Source of the DNA: Terana coerulea
Taxonomy: Eukaryota; Basidiomycota; Agaricomycetes; Polyporales; Phanerochaetaceae
Assembly: GCA_024811115.1 (NCBI GenBank)
Contig: JAKOGH010000136.1
Span: 1-17,152, forward strand
DNA: 17,152 nucleotides
Direction: 5' to 3'
A model generated the notes under the pieces. The model was not told the DNA's origin and did no database searches. It saw nothing but the letters and a program-made list of their open reading frames with translations. Of the stretch, positions 8,943-17,152 are shown one piece after another. Both the position numbers and the translations under genes were made by a program. Numbering within the stretch: the stretch's first letter is position 1; every line of letters begins with the position of its first letter.

Positions 8943-9608
8943 TTATTTGTACATTCTGGACAGCATAGGGGAAGGTGTCCGTGCGGGAGTGCGCACTTTC
9001 TCGACCCACGGCATGAGCCACACGTACTCCTCCGCGTCCGTCTGCTCGAGCTCGTCTCGGCGGGTGTCGAGGTACCAATACGTGCCCCGCTCCCAGACAC
9101 CTTCCGTCCCGTCCTTCTCCTGCCACTTCATTGGCGGAGGGACCAACGGCACTTTCCCGCTCCCTGCGTCAGCAACGTCTCGCTGGTGTATCCGGAAGAA
9201 ATGGGTGTGAAAACCCGCCAGCCACCGCAGCACACATAATGTCGCGTCCTTGTCCAAGCTCCCTGAGGCATCAAACGGAAACTCCACGGAGAGGTCCTCG
9301 AGCAGCAGGCTGTGCTCCGCATCGCTCTCCAGCGGGTAGCTCTTGGCGAGCTTCACGGACTCGGGCAGCGCGCCCGCGAGCTGGCGGTAGAACCACCGCT
9401 CGACGGCGTACGAGAGCAGCTTGCGGACGTGCGACTCGTCCGGGTGCGCGCGCGCCGGCGGGTGGACGGATTTCAGGACGAGCGTCGCAGGCGTGCCGGC
9501 GAGGTACAGGCGGTGGATGTAGCCGTATGCCGACCAGAGCGAGGCGATCTTCTGCGTGGAGGTGACATGGAGGTCGGGAGGAAGGAGGGGCAGGGCGGAT
9601 GGCGGCAT
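8943..9608 (-). CDS. CHK/aminoglycoside-phosphotransferase-like kinase, N-terminal part only
   Basis: Proteins of this fold bind ATP and phosphorylate small hydroxylated molecules; the fungal members resemble the CHK (ecdysteroid-kinase-like) group. From the ATG at 9608 the 221-aa product shows the N-lobe: SLWSAYGYIHRLYL (residues 23-36, strand region before the Lys), LVLKSVHPP with candidate ATP-binding Lys46, a helix with Glu70 (AVERWFYRQL) as partner, and the hinge LLLEDLS (101-107). A helix RWLAGFHTHFFR follows. Family members run to about 400 residues and carry an HGD catalytic loop and a later DFQ metal-binding motif. Both are missing: the frame stops at 8943-8945 soon after WLMPWVEK, at an AATAAA. 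An upstream in-frame ATG at 9659 (MGKPDRL) could also serve; I prefer 9608 because MPPSALPLLPPDL is the usual kind of N-terminus. The product should be catalytically dead unless lost exons lie elsewhere. Confidence 0.72.
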   Translation of the reverse strand: MPPSALPLLPPDLHVTSTQKIASLWSAYGYIHRLYLAGTPATLVLKSVHPPARAHPDESHVRKLLSYAVERWFYRQLAGALPESVKLAKSYPLESDAEHSLLLEDLSVEFPFDASGSLDKDATLCVLRWLAGFHTHFFRIHQRDVADAGSGKVPLVPPPMKWQEKDGTEGVWERGTYWYLDTRRDELEQTDAEEYVWLMPWVEKVRTPARTPSPMLSRMYK

Positions 9609-9893
9609 GATCGAGGAGGCGAAGCGCACTGAAGCGCGCAAGCGGTCGGGCTTGCCCATAGCGCACATCATGATCATAGGAAAACAAAATACATAGACAT
9701 GTACATGGCGAGACACTCCGTACTGGCGGAGTGTGTGCGCATCGTAATAGATACATAGCAATTTGGTATACCCACATAGCCGTACATTACAGATAATCCC
9801 AATACTGGGAGTAGAAAAGTAAAGAAGAGAGCGGCGGGAGATGATAGTGGAAGGCGGACAGGCGTGAAGGCCACAACGGTTTTCACGGCTCCT

Positions 9894-11922
9894 TTATGCC
9901 TTGGAGTGGGAGAACGCAGTAGTAGCCAGGTTGCTGAACGGCGCATCTCCGTCGGCCTGGTCCGGGATGTACACCGGCTTAACGGGCTCGATGCTTTCCG
10001 TCTCAGCGTCGTTGACGGATCCAGCGTCCGTGACGCAATGCACAGTCTTCTCGACGTGTACATGAAGCTAAGGAGCCGTCTTCAATCAACGTCAGCATGG
10101 GGGACATGAAAGGTACGCACCGTGCTCGCCGGATTCAGCTCGCTCGCGTTCTGTCGTCCGAACGAGACTGGTTGAACGGACGCCCCGGACTTGGTAGAGT
10201 ACTTCGTACTCACTGTCTGGCTGCGTTGGACGCCGTTGGACGACTTGAAGAGCGTCGGAAGGCGGAAGCTTTGGTTTCGTTCTGGAGCGAAGTGGCCTGA
10301 CTGCTCCTTGAGGTGTGTCCGTGCGTTCAGTCTGGTGGGTAATAACTCCATCAATATGGAGGACAATCTGATTGAACTGCGTTACTAACGTTGCCAGGAA
10401 TGAATTGGCGTAGGCTATAGACACCGAAACTCAGTCAGTGGGGTGTAGAGAAATTGAAGAAAATGGCGGCTTGCTCTTGCTGATGCAGAAGTGGAGAGCC
10501 AAGAAGATGAAGTTCCCTGGCATCGTTAGCCACTGGAGTGCATGCGACATTAGTCAACGGGAACGTGTATAGAAAGTGCTAGGGTACGTACGCAAATGAG
10601 CGATGCTGTGGTCAGGAAGGATGTCAAGAGGCCATTCTCGATGGTGTAGACAATGATGGAGCCAATAATCTGGTCCATGCTGACATAATTCGTGAGTGCG
10701 CGAAGCGAGGTTAGGTAACAGAGACGCAGCTTACTTCGAAAACCCTGTTCGGCTCTTCCTCAGGTAGTGCAGCAGCGACGTGGCGATCAAGAAGTCGACG
10801 ATCGCAGAGATCGCCAAACCCGTGGTGAACGACCACTATCCCTTATGTCAACCTCCTAGTCTGTCACTGGCAGCACTGGCGACTTACCGCAGCGCCGTGA
10901 TGAAACCCCACCCAAGTGCGGAACCGGTGCATCTGTATGACCGTACCTAACGACGTCGACGAGCGGTTGAGCGGCAGCAATACGCAGCACGATAACAGCA
11001 CATACCGAATGCGCTCACTGCAATGCGGGGTAAATCATTAGTGCGGGGGATCGGCAAGGGACACACAGGGACCTACACATGCGGAGGAATGCGAGTGTGG
11101 CCTAGGTTGATCCGACAGGTCAGCGAGATCAGTAGCCGGGCAGAGGTTCGGGCACGCACGATGGTGCCGGTGAGCCATTTGTTACCCTTGCTTACTATTA
11201 GGATGTAGGATTAGTGGATGTGGCATGTGGATGCAATACACAAAGTACGTACGTGTCCAAACTCGATGCGTGAAGAAGCTGAGAAGCGCTTGGGATCAGT
11301 GTCGACGATGAGGGTGCTATTGACGGATATGCTACTCACAGATGGATAATGAATGTGAGGAAGCCGGTGATTGATATTGTCACCTGCAGGACAAAGAGTC
11401 AGACAGAGACAAGAAGATATAGGCAGTGAACAAACACTTACACTGACTGGCCTGCAATAAAGCCGGTAAATCAGCTGTGTGCAACAGGTTGAGATGCATG
11501 CGTGACCCACCAACTTATGTGCAGTATAGCAGTCGGATCGCTGTACCCACCAACCAAGTAATGAAAGACGGACGCAATAACGAAGGAGGAGTGGATGAGA
11601 TCCAGTAGCCTGATAGACTGTCAACCAAGGTCAAGGCGGTCAAGGCGGCCGAGCTTACCACACTAAGCCAACCTATTTTACTTGGTCAATATGCATGCCA
11701 AGTAGAAAATGGGCAGGTGCTTACCATCGCCTTGTTTCGTGACCTATCGCTGGGATAGGTTCGGCGGTAAAGGAAGACCTGAGTCGAAACAATCCCCGAC
11801 AGGCTGGTCATATCATGTATCAGTTATAGATGTCGGCTGGCAAATGAGTCTAGGAGGGCTTACAACAATGATATGAGCCCTCCAACGAGGAGAGCCCCGT
11901 ACGTCTGGCTGTTGAGGCTCAT
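9894..11922 (-). CDS. DUF6534-type seven-transmembrane protein, 17 exons
   Basis: Spliced product 372 aa, a basidiomycete 7-TM membrane protein of unknown function. Exons (high to low): 11922-11864, 11803-11725, 11672-11659, 11609-11511, 11451-11442, 11383-11340, 11278-11253, 11194-11160, 11101-11077, 11017-11006, 10946-10888, 10835-10735, 10679-10592, 10532-10475, 10414-10390, 10331-10121, 10067-9894. Summed lengths keep the frame at every junction (1119 nt with stop). Starts MSLNSQTYGALLVGG. Predicted TM segments at about residues 8-32, 45-70, 82-106, 117-140, 155-179, 192-219 and 223-245, then a ~120-residue hydrophilic tail ending AFSHSKA. Family hallmarks seen: FLYRRTYPSDRSRNKAM after TM1, LFFTHRVWTLSKGN after TM3, LHYLRKSRTGFSNMD after TM5, and YANSFLATLNAR at the end of TM7. 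Introns are 41-70 nt, most with CTRAY branch sites; one is GC-AG (10474-10415). The start is the only ATG that gives a TM1. Family assignment is from recalled motifs; exon structure is from the sequence. Confidence 0.88.
10415..10474 (-). other. GC-AG intron in the DUF6534-type gene
   Basis: Donor AAGA|GCAAGC and acceptor CTATAG|CC, with a CTGAC branch site in CACTGACTGAG. Splicing here joins HFCISK to TYANSFLATLNAR in the family's usual order and in phase. No GT lies at a workable position between the previous acceptor and this one. The donor matches the GCAAGY form typical of GC-AG introns. A donor 3 nt upstream (GCAAGA) would also keep frame. Confidence 0.75.
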
Positions 11923-12999
11923 GCGTGCGATCGGGGACCATACACGGGAGTGCAGCGGACAGGGCAAGGTATGTTCGGAAGAAGGTTTCGTAATCCGCCC
12001 AACGCTTTTATGAGCAGCTCAGGGCGGCTTGCGCTAACCACGGCTAGAAGGGCAATGCTGTCACGGCGCGGGCTTGGGCAAGCGGAGCCAATCACGGCTG
12101 AGTACACCTGACTGGCCGCTCAGGAGCCGGCTGGCTTGAAACCACAGCGCGATCGGCATCCTCCTCGCACAGACGGAAGTCTATTCGCCACAGGAGGGTC
12201 CATCAGAGGGCGCTGCACCGCTATGCCCGCTCCCGAGTTGAGACTGGACGGACGCCAAGCGTGCGGACATTGGGGTTTGAGAACATTTGCCTGTCGATCC
12301 ACCCACGGCTGTTGAGACGGTGAATTATGAGATGTCCAGTTTAATAACTGGAAGACATCCAGAAATTCCTGCCAGGGATGAGAGGAATCGAAGCCCGTCC
12401 AAAGCCCTCGAGCTCAGGGTCCGTGGCGCTAGCATTTCTATAGAGCCGTACCGCCCGTGTCTCGACGCTCAACACGGCACCCCGGAACAGACTAACAGGT
12501 CAGTGGAAAGCTTGCGCGGAGATTTATTTCATAGTCTCTCTCACGTCTCCAATGTGGCGATGATAACTTGCATGATTGAAACAGTGGGGAACGCAAGGGT
12601 TGATGGCGAGGAGCTTCACCGAAATGCACGCATCGGCATTTCGTGACTTGCGCTGGGGATAGTCCCCATAATACTACGTCGCGTCCCCTTGGCTCAAAAG
12701 CTCGTTGTACGCCAGTCAGGTATTTTAGCCGCCATTTACAGCCATAATGTGCCCACCTCAGAGCATACAGCCGGTGACAGTCATAATGACACTACCGACC
12801 ATCTCACGCGCTGTCAGCTTTAAGACCACTCCTTTCGGGTCATTGCTCTAGGCAAGCGCGATATGGAGGCGTATCTCCTGTCTCAGAGAGTTCAGCCTCT
12901 ACAGCAGCTCGAGAGAGCAAAAGCAACAGAACTTACCATAGTCGCAGCTGAGCACTTAGATGTTTCACACAAGATGTCCACAAACTTAACCATGATACC
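11923..12999. other. Interval without a supported gene
   Basis: It should contain the promoter of the DUF6534-type gene at its left end. The longest frame (12287-12646, +) has no ATG at its 5' end, only a TTG; its first Met is followed by SSLITGRHPEIPARD and no motif I know. A minus-strand frame at 12302-12120 is equally uninformative. I see no tRNA, repeat or splice pattern that would join these to a gene. Confidence 0.4.
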
Positions 13000-13468
13000 C
13001 TAGGGATTAAACGGCGGACATCTTGTGGAGGCCACGAGCCTCCCCAGGATGATCGCCTGTGGGATGAGACTGATCATATCCTGTCGCCACTGATTATCTT
13101 CGCAGTAGGCTGAGAAGCAGGTCCAATAGACTCGTGTCGCAGAGCCTGTAGGTGGCATTGGATTTGATCGGAACGCCTGCATAGTCCAGCTTGCTGCCGG
13201 TAAGGAAGGTGAGCTGCGCCTGTAATGTAGAGTTGAGATCATCGACGGGCGTCCACGGGTTATAGGGTCGTCTGACCTTGTCGAACTCAAGCTGAGACTC
13301 GGAGAAAGACGCTGCAGGACCTGTTGAAGACGGGAGATAAAGCACTCCGAAGTCTCGGATCTCGTTCAAGGGTAGTGGAGTGGGTATATGCGCCTTAAAG
13401 TAGTGTCATGAGCATCGCAGACAGCATTCGTTGGATATAGAACATACCTGGATATCTGTACTCGGCAT
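13000..13468 (-). CDS. Short protein of unknown family with a broken or misread 3' half
   Basis: The ATG at 13468 begins a 21-nt exon (MPSTDIQ, 13468-13448), then a 54 nt intron (13447-13394, GTATGT donor, TTTAAG acceptor) and a phase-0 exon from 13393 that reads AHIPTPLPLNEIRDFGVLYL, PYNPWTPVDDLNSTLQAQLT and NATYRLCDTS before stopping after LLDLLLSLLRR at 13094. An overlapping frame continues more convincingly as RVYWTCFSAYCEDNQWRQDM and ISLIPQAIILGRLVAS and stops at 13000. No normal-sized intron connects the two, so a one-base shift near 13140 (real or sequencing) is likely. The exon pair looks genuine: good splice sites and an ordinary N-terminus. No signal peptide or TM segment. I do not recognise the family. 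Confidence 0.45.
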
Positions 13469-14776
13469 CTTGTAGTCCGATGGTGGCGGAGTTGTTGAGG
13501 AAATGCTACGCTGGCTGAGTAGCTCCTACATGACCACTCCTGCCCCAATACAGCCTTCGCGAGTTGGGATGCGGTAAACATATGGCAACCGGAGTCAGTT
13601 GTGAGCATAACTTGTTTGGGAAGTGGGAAGGGAAGATTAGGCTTTCGTCATTCATGGTAACTGGAGATGCCCCAGTAGCACGCTAAAAAGGAGCCCGCGA
13701 CGAGACAGTCATAAACATATCAGAGCGCAACTGAGTACCTGTGGAAAACTTCAGTAGCTTTTACACACTGCTGAGTGCTCAGTGGCGTTTGTCTTCAGCG
13801 GCGGGGTCCGCTGCAACTCACGGCAGGGTTTTCCGGCGCGGTGGGTGTCGGTATGGGAGTTCTGGCTGCCAATGCGCTGTACTTTTTCTGCTCAGCATTT
13901 GCTCTGTGTATTGTATAACTGCAAGTCTCACCACAAAATGTAGGTTGTGCGTAGCTGAGCGCACATGTCATGGGCACCCGTTATCCGGGTTGAAATGACT
14001 GGCCAAGAGTTCAACGTTCAAACGTAGGTAGGTTGGCTAGTATATTGTATGAGCTTCCGACGGTATTCAGGTCGAGGCTGTGTGAGTGCTGTGACATGCG
14101 TAGGAGGGAAGATCCATGTTGAGCACGCCTCGAGGACTCTATGATTATTGCATGCGCATGAGGGCAAAGGACAAGAAACAAAGTCATCGTACTGTATAAC
14201 AAGCGCCTCACAACCCGACGCTTTGCCTAATGGGGAAAGTCCCGACAACTAGCCGAGCCGAAAGCGACTGGAGCCGACTTGTTCCTGGCTTCGACGACTC
14301 CTACCGTCACAATCGACGTCGACTTTCGCATAGATCGACCCTTCTTGTTCTGGACATGGCTCGATATTGACCAAGCTACCTACTCCTGTCTCCAAATTTT
14401 TCGCCAGCTGCGCGTATTTTCTTGGCACTACCTCGGTGCCATTTTGGACATGTGGTATTAATCCGGCATGCTTGGCTCGTGCGGTACCCCTCTGCCACGG
14501 CGAATTCAAGAGGGCCGACTTTGAGCTAGTCAGTTTGCCTGCTGGGACGAGCCCGTAGTGTGACGTTAACCCCTCGCTGGCACAAACGAGCCCAAAATCT
14601 GTAAGCCCGGTTCACGGTACGATCAACCCCGCATTTTTGGGCCATTCCGCCTGGCGGACTCTGATGCCTAGGCCTGCACAGCCTCTTCCATAATCCAAAG
14701 GCGAACATTGCCCGTGTGTGTAACGTGCACTTGCACTCCCCGTCATCCTCGTCTTCGTTCACCCAGGCCACTGGTC
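13469..14776. other. Interval without a supported gene
   Basis: Divergent spacer between a minus-strand and a plus-strand gene, so it should hold both promoters. Frames of 60-86 codons occur on both strands (13741-13998 +, 14509-14249 -, 14279-14461 +), none with known motifs. I looked here for a signal-peptide exon of the downstream membrane protein. A hydrophobic run (CAVLFLLSICSVYCITA, about 13880-13930) exists, but no splice path with consistent phase was found. Confidence 0.35.
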
Positions 14777-15954
14777 ATGTCTCAATGCCAGACTTCGCCT
14801 ACGGCGACTCAGTTCGCCACGATAACGACAAGCAGTCTTTCAACAACCTCTTCGGATACTACCACAACTATCCCGGCTTCGATCACGACCAGCGAGCTGG
14901 TTGTGTGCGTTACGCCGACAGGAGCTTCTGTGAGCAGTTGTAGCACGTCGGATGTAGTGAGCACTCTTACTCCAGGTATGGTTTCCGGAGGATCCGAGAT
15001 CGGTCCATCTAACTATGTCATTCAGAACAAGTTGTCACCACCCCGGTACAGGTCGTGCTCACTGTACCGCTCACAACTACCTCAGCTACCGCAACCCTTT
15101 TCACCACTTCCTGCTCCAGCGTTGGAAACGGCGGTGGCGGTGGAGGCAGCAATGGCAATAACAGTTCCTCATCCTCATCCTCATCATCGACTTCAAGCCA
15201 AACATCTTCCTCTTCTCTGACGACTTTACCACCTTCGACATCCCTCTCCGTTATTCAATCCTCCTCCACTCTGCCTGGTGGCTCTGTGATCATAGTTTCA
15301 AGCACTGTTACCACAGTCGTCACCCCGACTGCACTGGTCCCAGTAACTGATACACAAAGCAAGTCGAAATCGAACGTTGGCCCTATCGTTGGAGGTGTCG
15401 TGGGAGGTGTTGGCGGATTGGCTGCATTGATTATTGTGATATGGTTATTAATGTACGTTACAACCATATCTTTTTCTGGCGGGCCCGCTGACTCTGTTTT
15501 CAGACGACGGCATAACCACAAGCACCGTGACGATGATTTCGATAATATCAAGTGGCCGCCTCTGGCAGTGAAGCACGACAAGCGGGGCGGCGGCGTGCCT
15601 CTCGATGACGATACCGCACCCACTCCCTTCAACGCCTATGCACACAGTGCCGTCGGCGGAGGGGCCTCCGCAGGCCTGACGTCCGGAGCTCCCGCAGCGG
15701 CACCACTTGCGACTGCGCTTGGGCGCAGCGCTACCGTTGCTTCAGGCGGTCTGGCGAGCAACGCGCACGGTATACCGGGCCACACTCCACCTGTGACTAC
15801 GTCAGATCCCAGCGTATATAGCGGTACCGTCCCTGGTACCGCCGACAACTCGCACCTATCGCGCCAGCTACACGTGCAAAACCCGAATCCGATGCCCGTT
15901 TCCGAGCAGGGTGCGGGCGCCCAGAGCAGTTCTGCTGCAGGGGGGAAGTGGTGA
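14777..15954 (+). CDS. Ser/Thr-rich single-pass membrane protein
   Basis: Basidiomycete surface-type protein: an O-glycosylatable extracellular part, one TM helix and a cytosolic tail; molecular function unknown. Exons 14777-14975, 15026-15452 and 15504-15954 give 358 aa with consistent phase. Intron 1 (14976-15025) has a CTAAC branch site. Intron 2 (15453-15503) is 51 nt, GTACGT donor, GCTGAC branch, TTTTCAG. The N-terminal part is Thr/Ser-rich (TSSDTTTTIPASITTSELVV) with Cys at 4, 48 and 57. A Gly/Ser low-complexity linker follows, then TM at about residues 184-208 (VGPIVGGVVGGVGGLAALII to WLL) followed by basic RRHNHKHRDDDFDN. The tail is Gly/Ala/Pro-rich. No signal peptide is visible after the ATG at 14777, so upstream exons may be missing. 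The stop at 15952-15954 lies just after a G6 run (15940-15945); the next frame continues to 16102 and ends PPPAYEA, the usual ending of this protein type. Confidence 0.72.
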
Positions 15955-16102
15955 AGCGGCTGGCACTTCAAGCGCTCCGTTTGTCCACCGAGATGCTGGT
16001 ACTGTTCCCGGAACTGGACCGAGGCGGCGAAACAAGGCGGCGGAAGCGAGGGAGGACAACGAGGAACCCGGTGATGCCCCTCCTCCAGCGTATGAGGCTT
16101 AG
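15955..16102 (+). other. Out-of-frame C-terminal extension of the membrane protein
   Basis: Reading from the G6 run with one base fewer gives GGSGEAAGTSSAPFVHRDAG, then basic PRRRNKAAEARE and the terminal APPPAYEA with TAG at 16100-16102. PPxY endings are common in this kind of fungal single-pass protein and can bind WW domains of ubiquitin ligases. Its integrity downstream of the present stop suggests a recent frameshift, a sequencing error or a strain allele. Confidence 0.6.
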
Positions 16103-16809
16103 GGCGACTACGTGAATTGTCAAAACCTGGACGGTTGCTCAGTGCGCGGTTGTGCATACAGCGCATGTATGAGGATATTTTCTTGTGCCGGGGTTGTAGA
16201 TTATGTTCGTATAATTAATGCCAGCTGGAACGTATCTCGTTATTCAAGAGTGCACTCGTCATTAGTTCAAGCCTACGAGATAATAGCTGCGTGGAGGTGT
16301 CTGCAAGCGTACCGTCTGATACTGGCCATGAAATTTACGTTACTGAGTGTCAACGCTTCGAAAACGCTTTGTTCTTGCCGACGGGCGTCCACGCTTGGTT
16401 GCCGACGCAACGCCACAAAGCCGGCCAAAAAGGGCGGGTCACGCTCATTGTGACCTGTTTGTGACTCCAGGACGCCCGGCATCGCCTATTTTGGCGAGCA
16501 TTGTCGTAGACGCCGTCAAAGTCCTTATTGTCTGCAACAATGGCCATCGGAAACACAATAATAACGGAGACCATAGGAACATTGAACCATGCGATACGGA
16601 AATACCACACGTAATATAAAGGCTGGAGCTGGCTTGCAGGAGCCTTTATTAGCGTTGGTAACGTCCCCCACTCGAGGTCTCTCACTCTCACTTCACTCTC
16701 TTTCCTTCAGTTCTCCGGTGCTGGGCCACCTCCCATTGCAGCAAGAATCTGCTTAATTTTACGCTTGTCAACACACAATCTACCTCGCCGAAGACATACC
16801 ACGGCCATC
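16103..16809. other. 3' flank and promoter interval
   Basis: No supported gene. The left part is the 3' flank of the membrane protein. The right part leads into the next gene: TATAAAGG at 16615-16622, then a pyrimidine-rich tract of CT repeats at about 16679-16712 ending TTCCTTCAG, common in basidiomycete promoters and 5' leaders. Frames such as 16347-16619 (+) and 16691-16350 (-) overlap each other and have no motif. Confidence 0.45.
16615..16649 (+). promoter_or_regulatory. TATA-like box within a 9-bp inverted repeat
   Basis: TATAAAGG sits at 16615-16622, 195 nt before the next gene's ATG. ATAAAGGCT (16616-16624) is matched by AGCCTTTAT (16641-16649), a perfect 9-bp inverted repeat with a 16-nt spacer, so a TATA-like element can be read on either strand. 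Confidence 0.5.
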
Positions 16810-17152
16810 ATGCTTCCTCCACGCGCATGTAAGTCTTAGATGACGTGTCTGACTCGGCCTGGTACTTACAAAACCGTAGACATCTTCATTGGCCTCAACG
16901 GCATCCGCATCCTCAGCATTATTTCCATGCTACTGGTGTTTGCGAGCAGCATATTTGTGCTTGTAAATGATGTCGAAGCCGTCAATCGCTTCATGAAAGA
17001 CTCAAGTAATGTCGACATGACTGACTGTGAATACATCGAGTATGTTTCCGTGTTGCCTGTTCAGATCTCATGCTAACTTTACGACCTGCTTAAAGAAACA
17101 GCACAGTCCCCAACCAACCAGCCGGCGTCTTCTGGGCCGTCGTCAACCGCCT
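16810..17152 (+). CDS. DUF7598-type membrane protein, 5' part (runs off the window)
   Basis: Small fungal multi-pass membrane protein of unknown function; family recalled, not searched. Exons: 16810-16828 (MLPPRA plus one base), 16880-17039, and 17102 to the window edge. Introns 16829-16879 (GTAAGT donor, TCTGACTC branch, CGTAG acceptor) and 17040-17101 (GTATGT donor, CTAAC branch, AACAG acceptor) keep phase. The product has a first TM segment at about residues 8-36 (FIGLNGIRILSIISMLLVFA and SSIFVLV), a loop NDVEAVNRFMKDSSNVDMTD, then CEYIDTVPNQPAGVFWAVVN, the stretch that precedes the second TM helix in this family. The remaining TM helices lie beyond the window. Confidence 0.75.

Noticed and set aside
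9609..9761. N-terminal extension of the kinase-like protein to 9761
   Set aside because: The added residues are unlike the family's N-terminus; starts at 9608 or 9659 fit better.
9131..9777. Long overlapping frames on both strands (9131-9565 +, 9312-9632 +, 9777-9271 -)
   Set aside because: They are GC-rich shadows of the kinase-like gene: Arg/Ala-rich composition without motifs, while the gene's frame shows clear family features.
11211..11624. 137-codon minus-strand frame
   Set aside because: It reads through introns of the DUF6534-type gene; the spliced model in another frame restores conserved transmembrane segments.
12287..12646. 119-codon plus-strand frame
   Set aside because: No ATG at its 5' end, no splice sites giving a better model, and no recognisable motif.
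15255..16166. Minus-strand frames opposite the Ser-rich membrane protein
   Set aside because: Shadows of the repetitive coding sequence; the plus-strand frame has the TM helix and intron signals.

Overview
The window looks like nuclear DNA of a filamentous basidiomycete (Agaricomycetes, polypore-like). Protein-coding stretches are cut by many 44-62 nt introns with GTRNGY donors, CTRAY branch sites about 10-25 nt before the acceptor, and YAG acceptors. Several proteins belong to families known from basidiomycetes (DUF6534-type 7-TM protein, DUF7598-type membrane protein, Ser-rich single-pass protein ending PPPAYEA). All family names were recalled from sequence features; no search was run. Layout: the left part (1-3.2 kb, + strand) holds decayed multi-exon remnants that resemble the C-terminal part of the Agaricomycete 'integrase core domain' proteins and a gene with a CxC...CxxCxH motif that resembles proteins found near them. 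An AT-rich stretch follows (3.2-4.3 kb) with a ~197 bp direct tandem duplication carrying a TATAAAAGG box in each copy. From 4.3 to 5.95 kb (+) there is a chain of spliceable exon-like segments of unknown family with at least one apparent frameshift at a G8 run. From 6.0 to 8.5 kb (-) lies a multi-exon unknown protein with a Lys/Arg-rich, nuclear-type tail and signs of decay. Next to it, 8.94-9.6 kb (-), is a kinase-like (CHK/APH fold) gene that stops before its catalytic loop, at a 19 bp GC-rich tandem repeat.

The best-resolved gene is the DUF6534-type 7-TM protein at 9894-11922 (-). It can be spliced into 17 exons with consistent phase throughout (372 aa), including exons of only 10, 12 and 14 nt and one GC-AG intron. 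A stretch of about 1.1 kb without a supported gene follows, then a short unknown gene (13000-13468, -) whose 3' half sits in another frame. At the right are a Ser/Thr-rich single-pass membrane protein (14777-15954, +; a one-base change at a G6 run would extend it to 16102) and the 5' part of a DUF7598-type membrane protein (16810 to the window end, +).

I see no operon-like logic and no clear defence, CRISPR or biosynthetic system. The noteworthy content is gene architecture (micro-exons, GC-AG splice site, in-frame retained-intron candidate, alternative acceptors at a duplicated 13-mer) and a mosaic of transposon-like remnants, tandem repeats and truncated genes beside intact membrane-protein genes.
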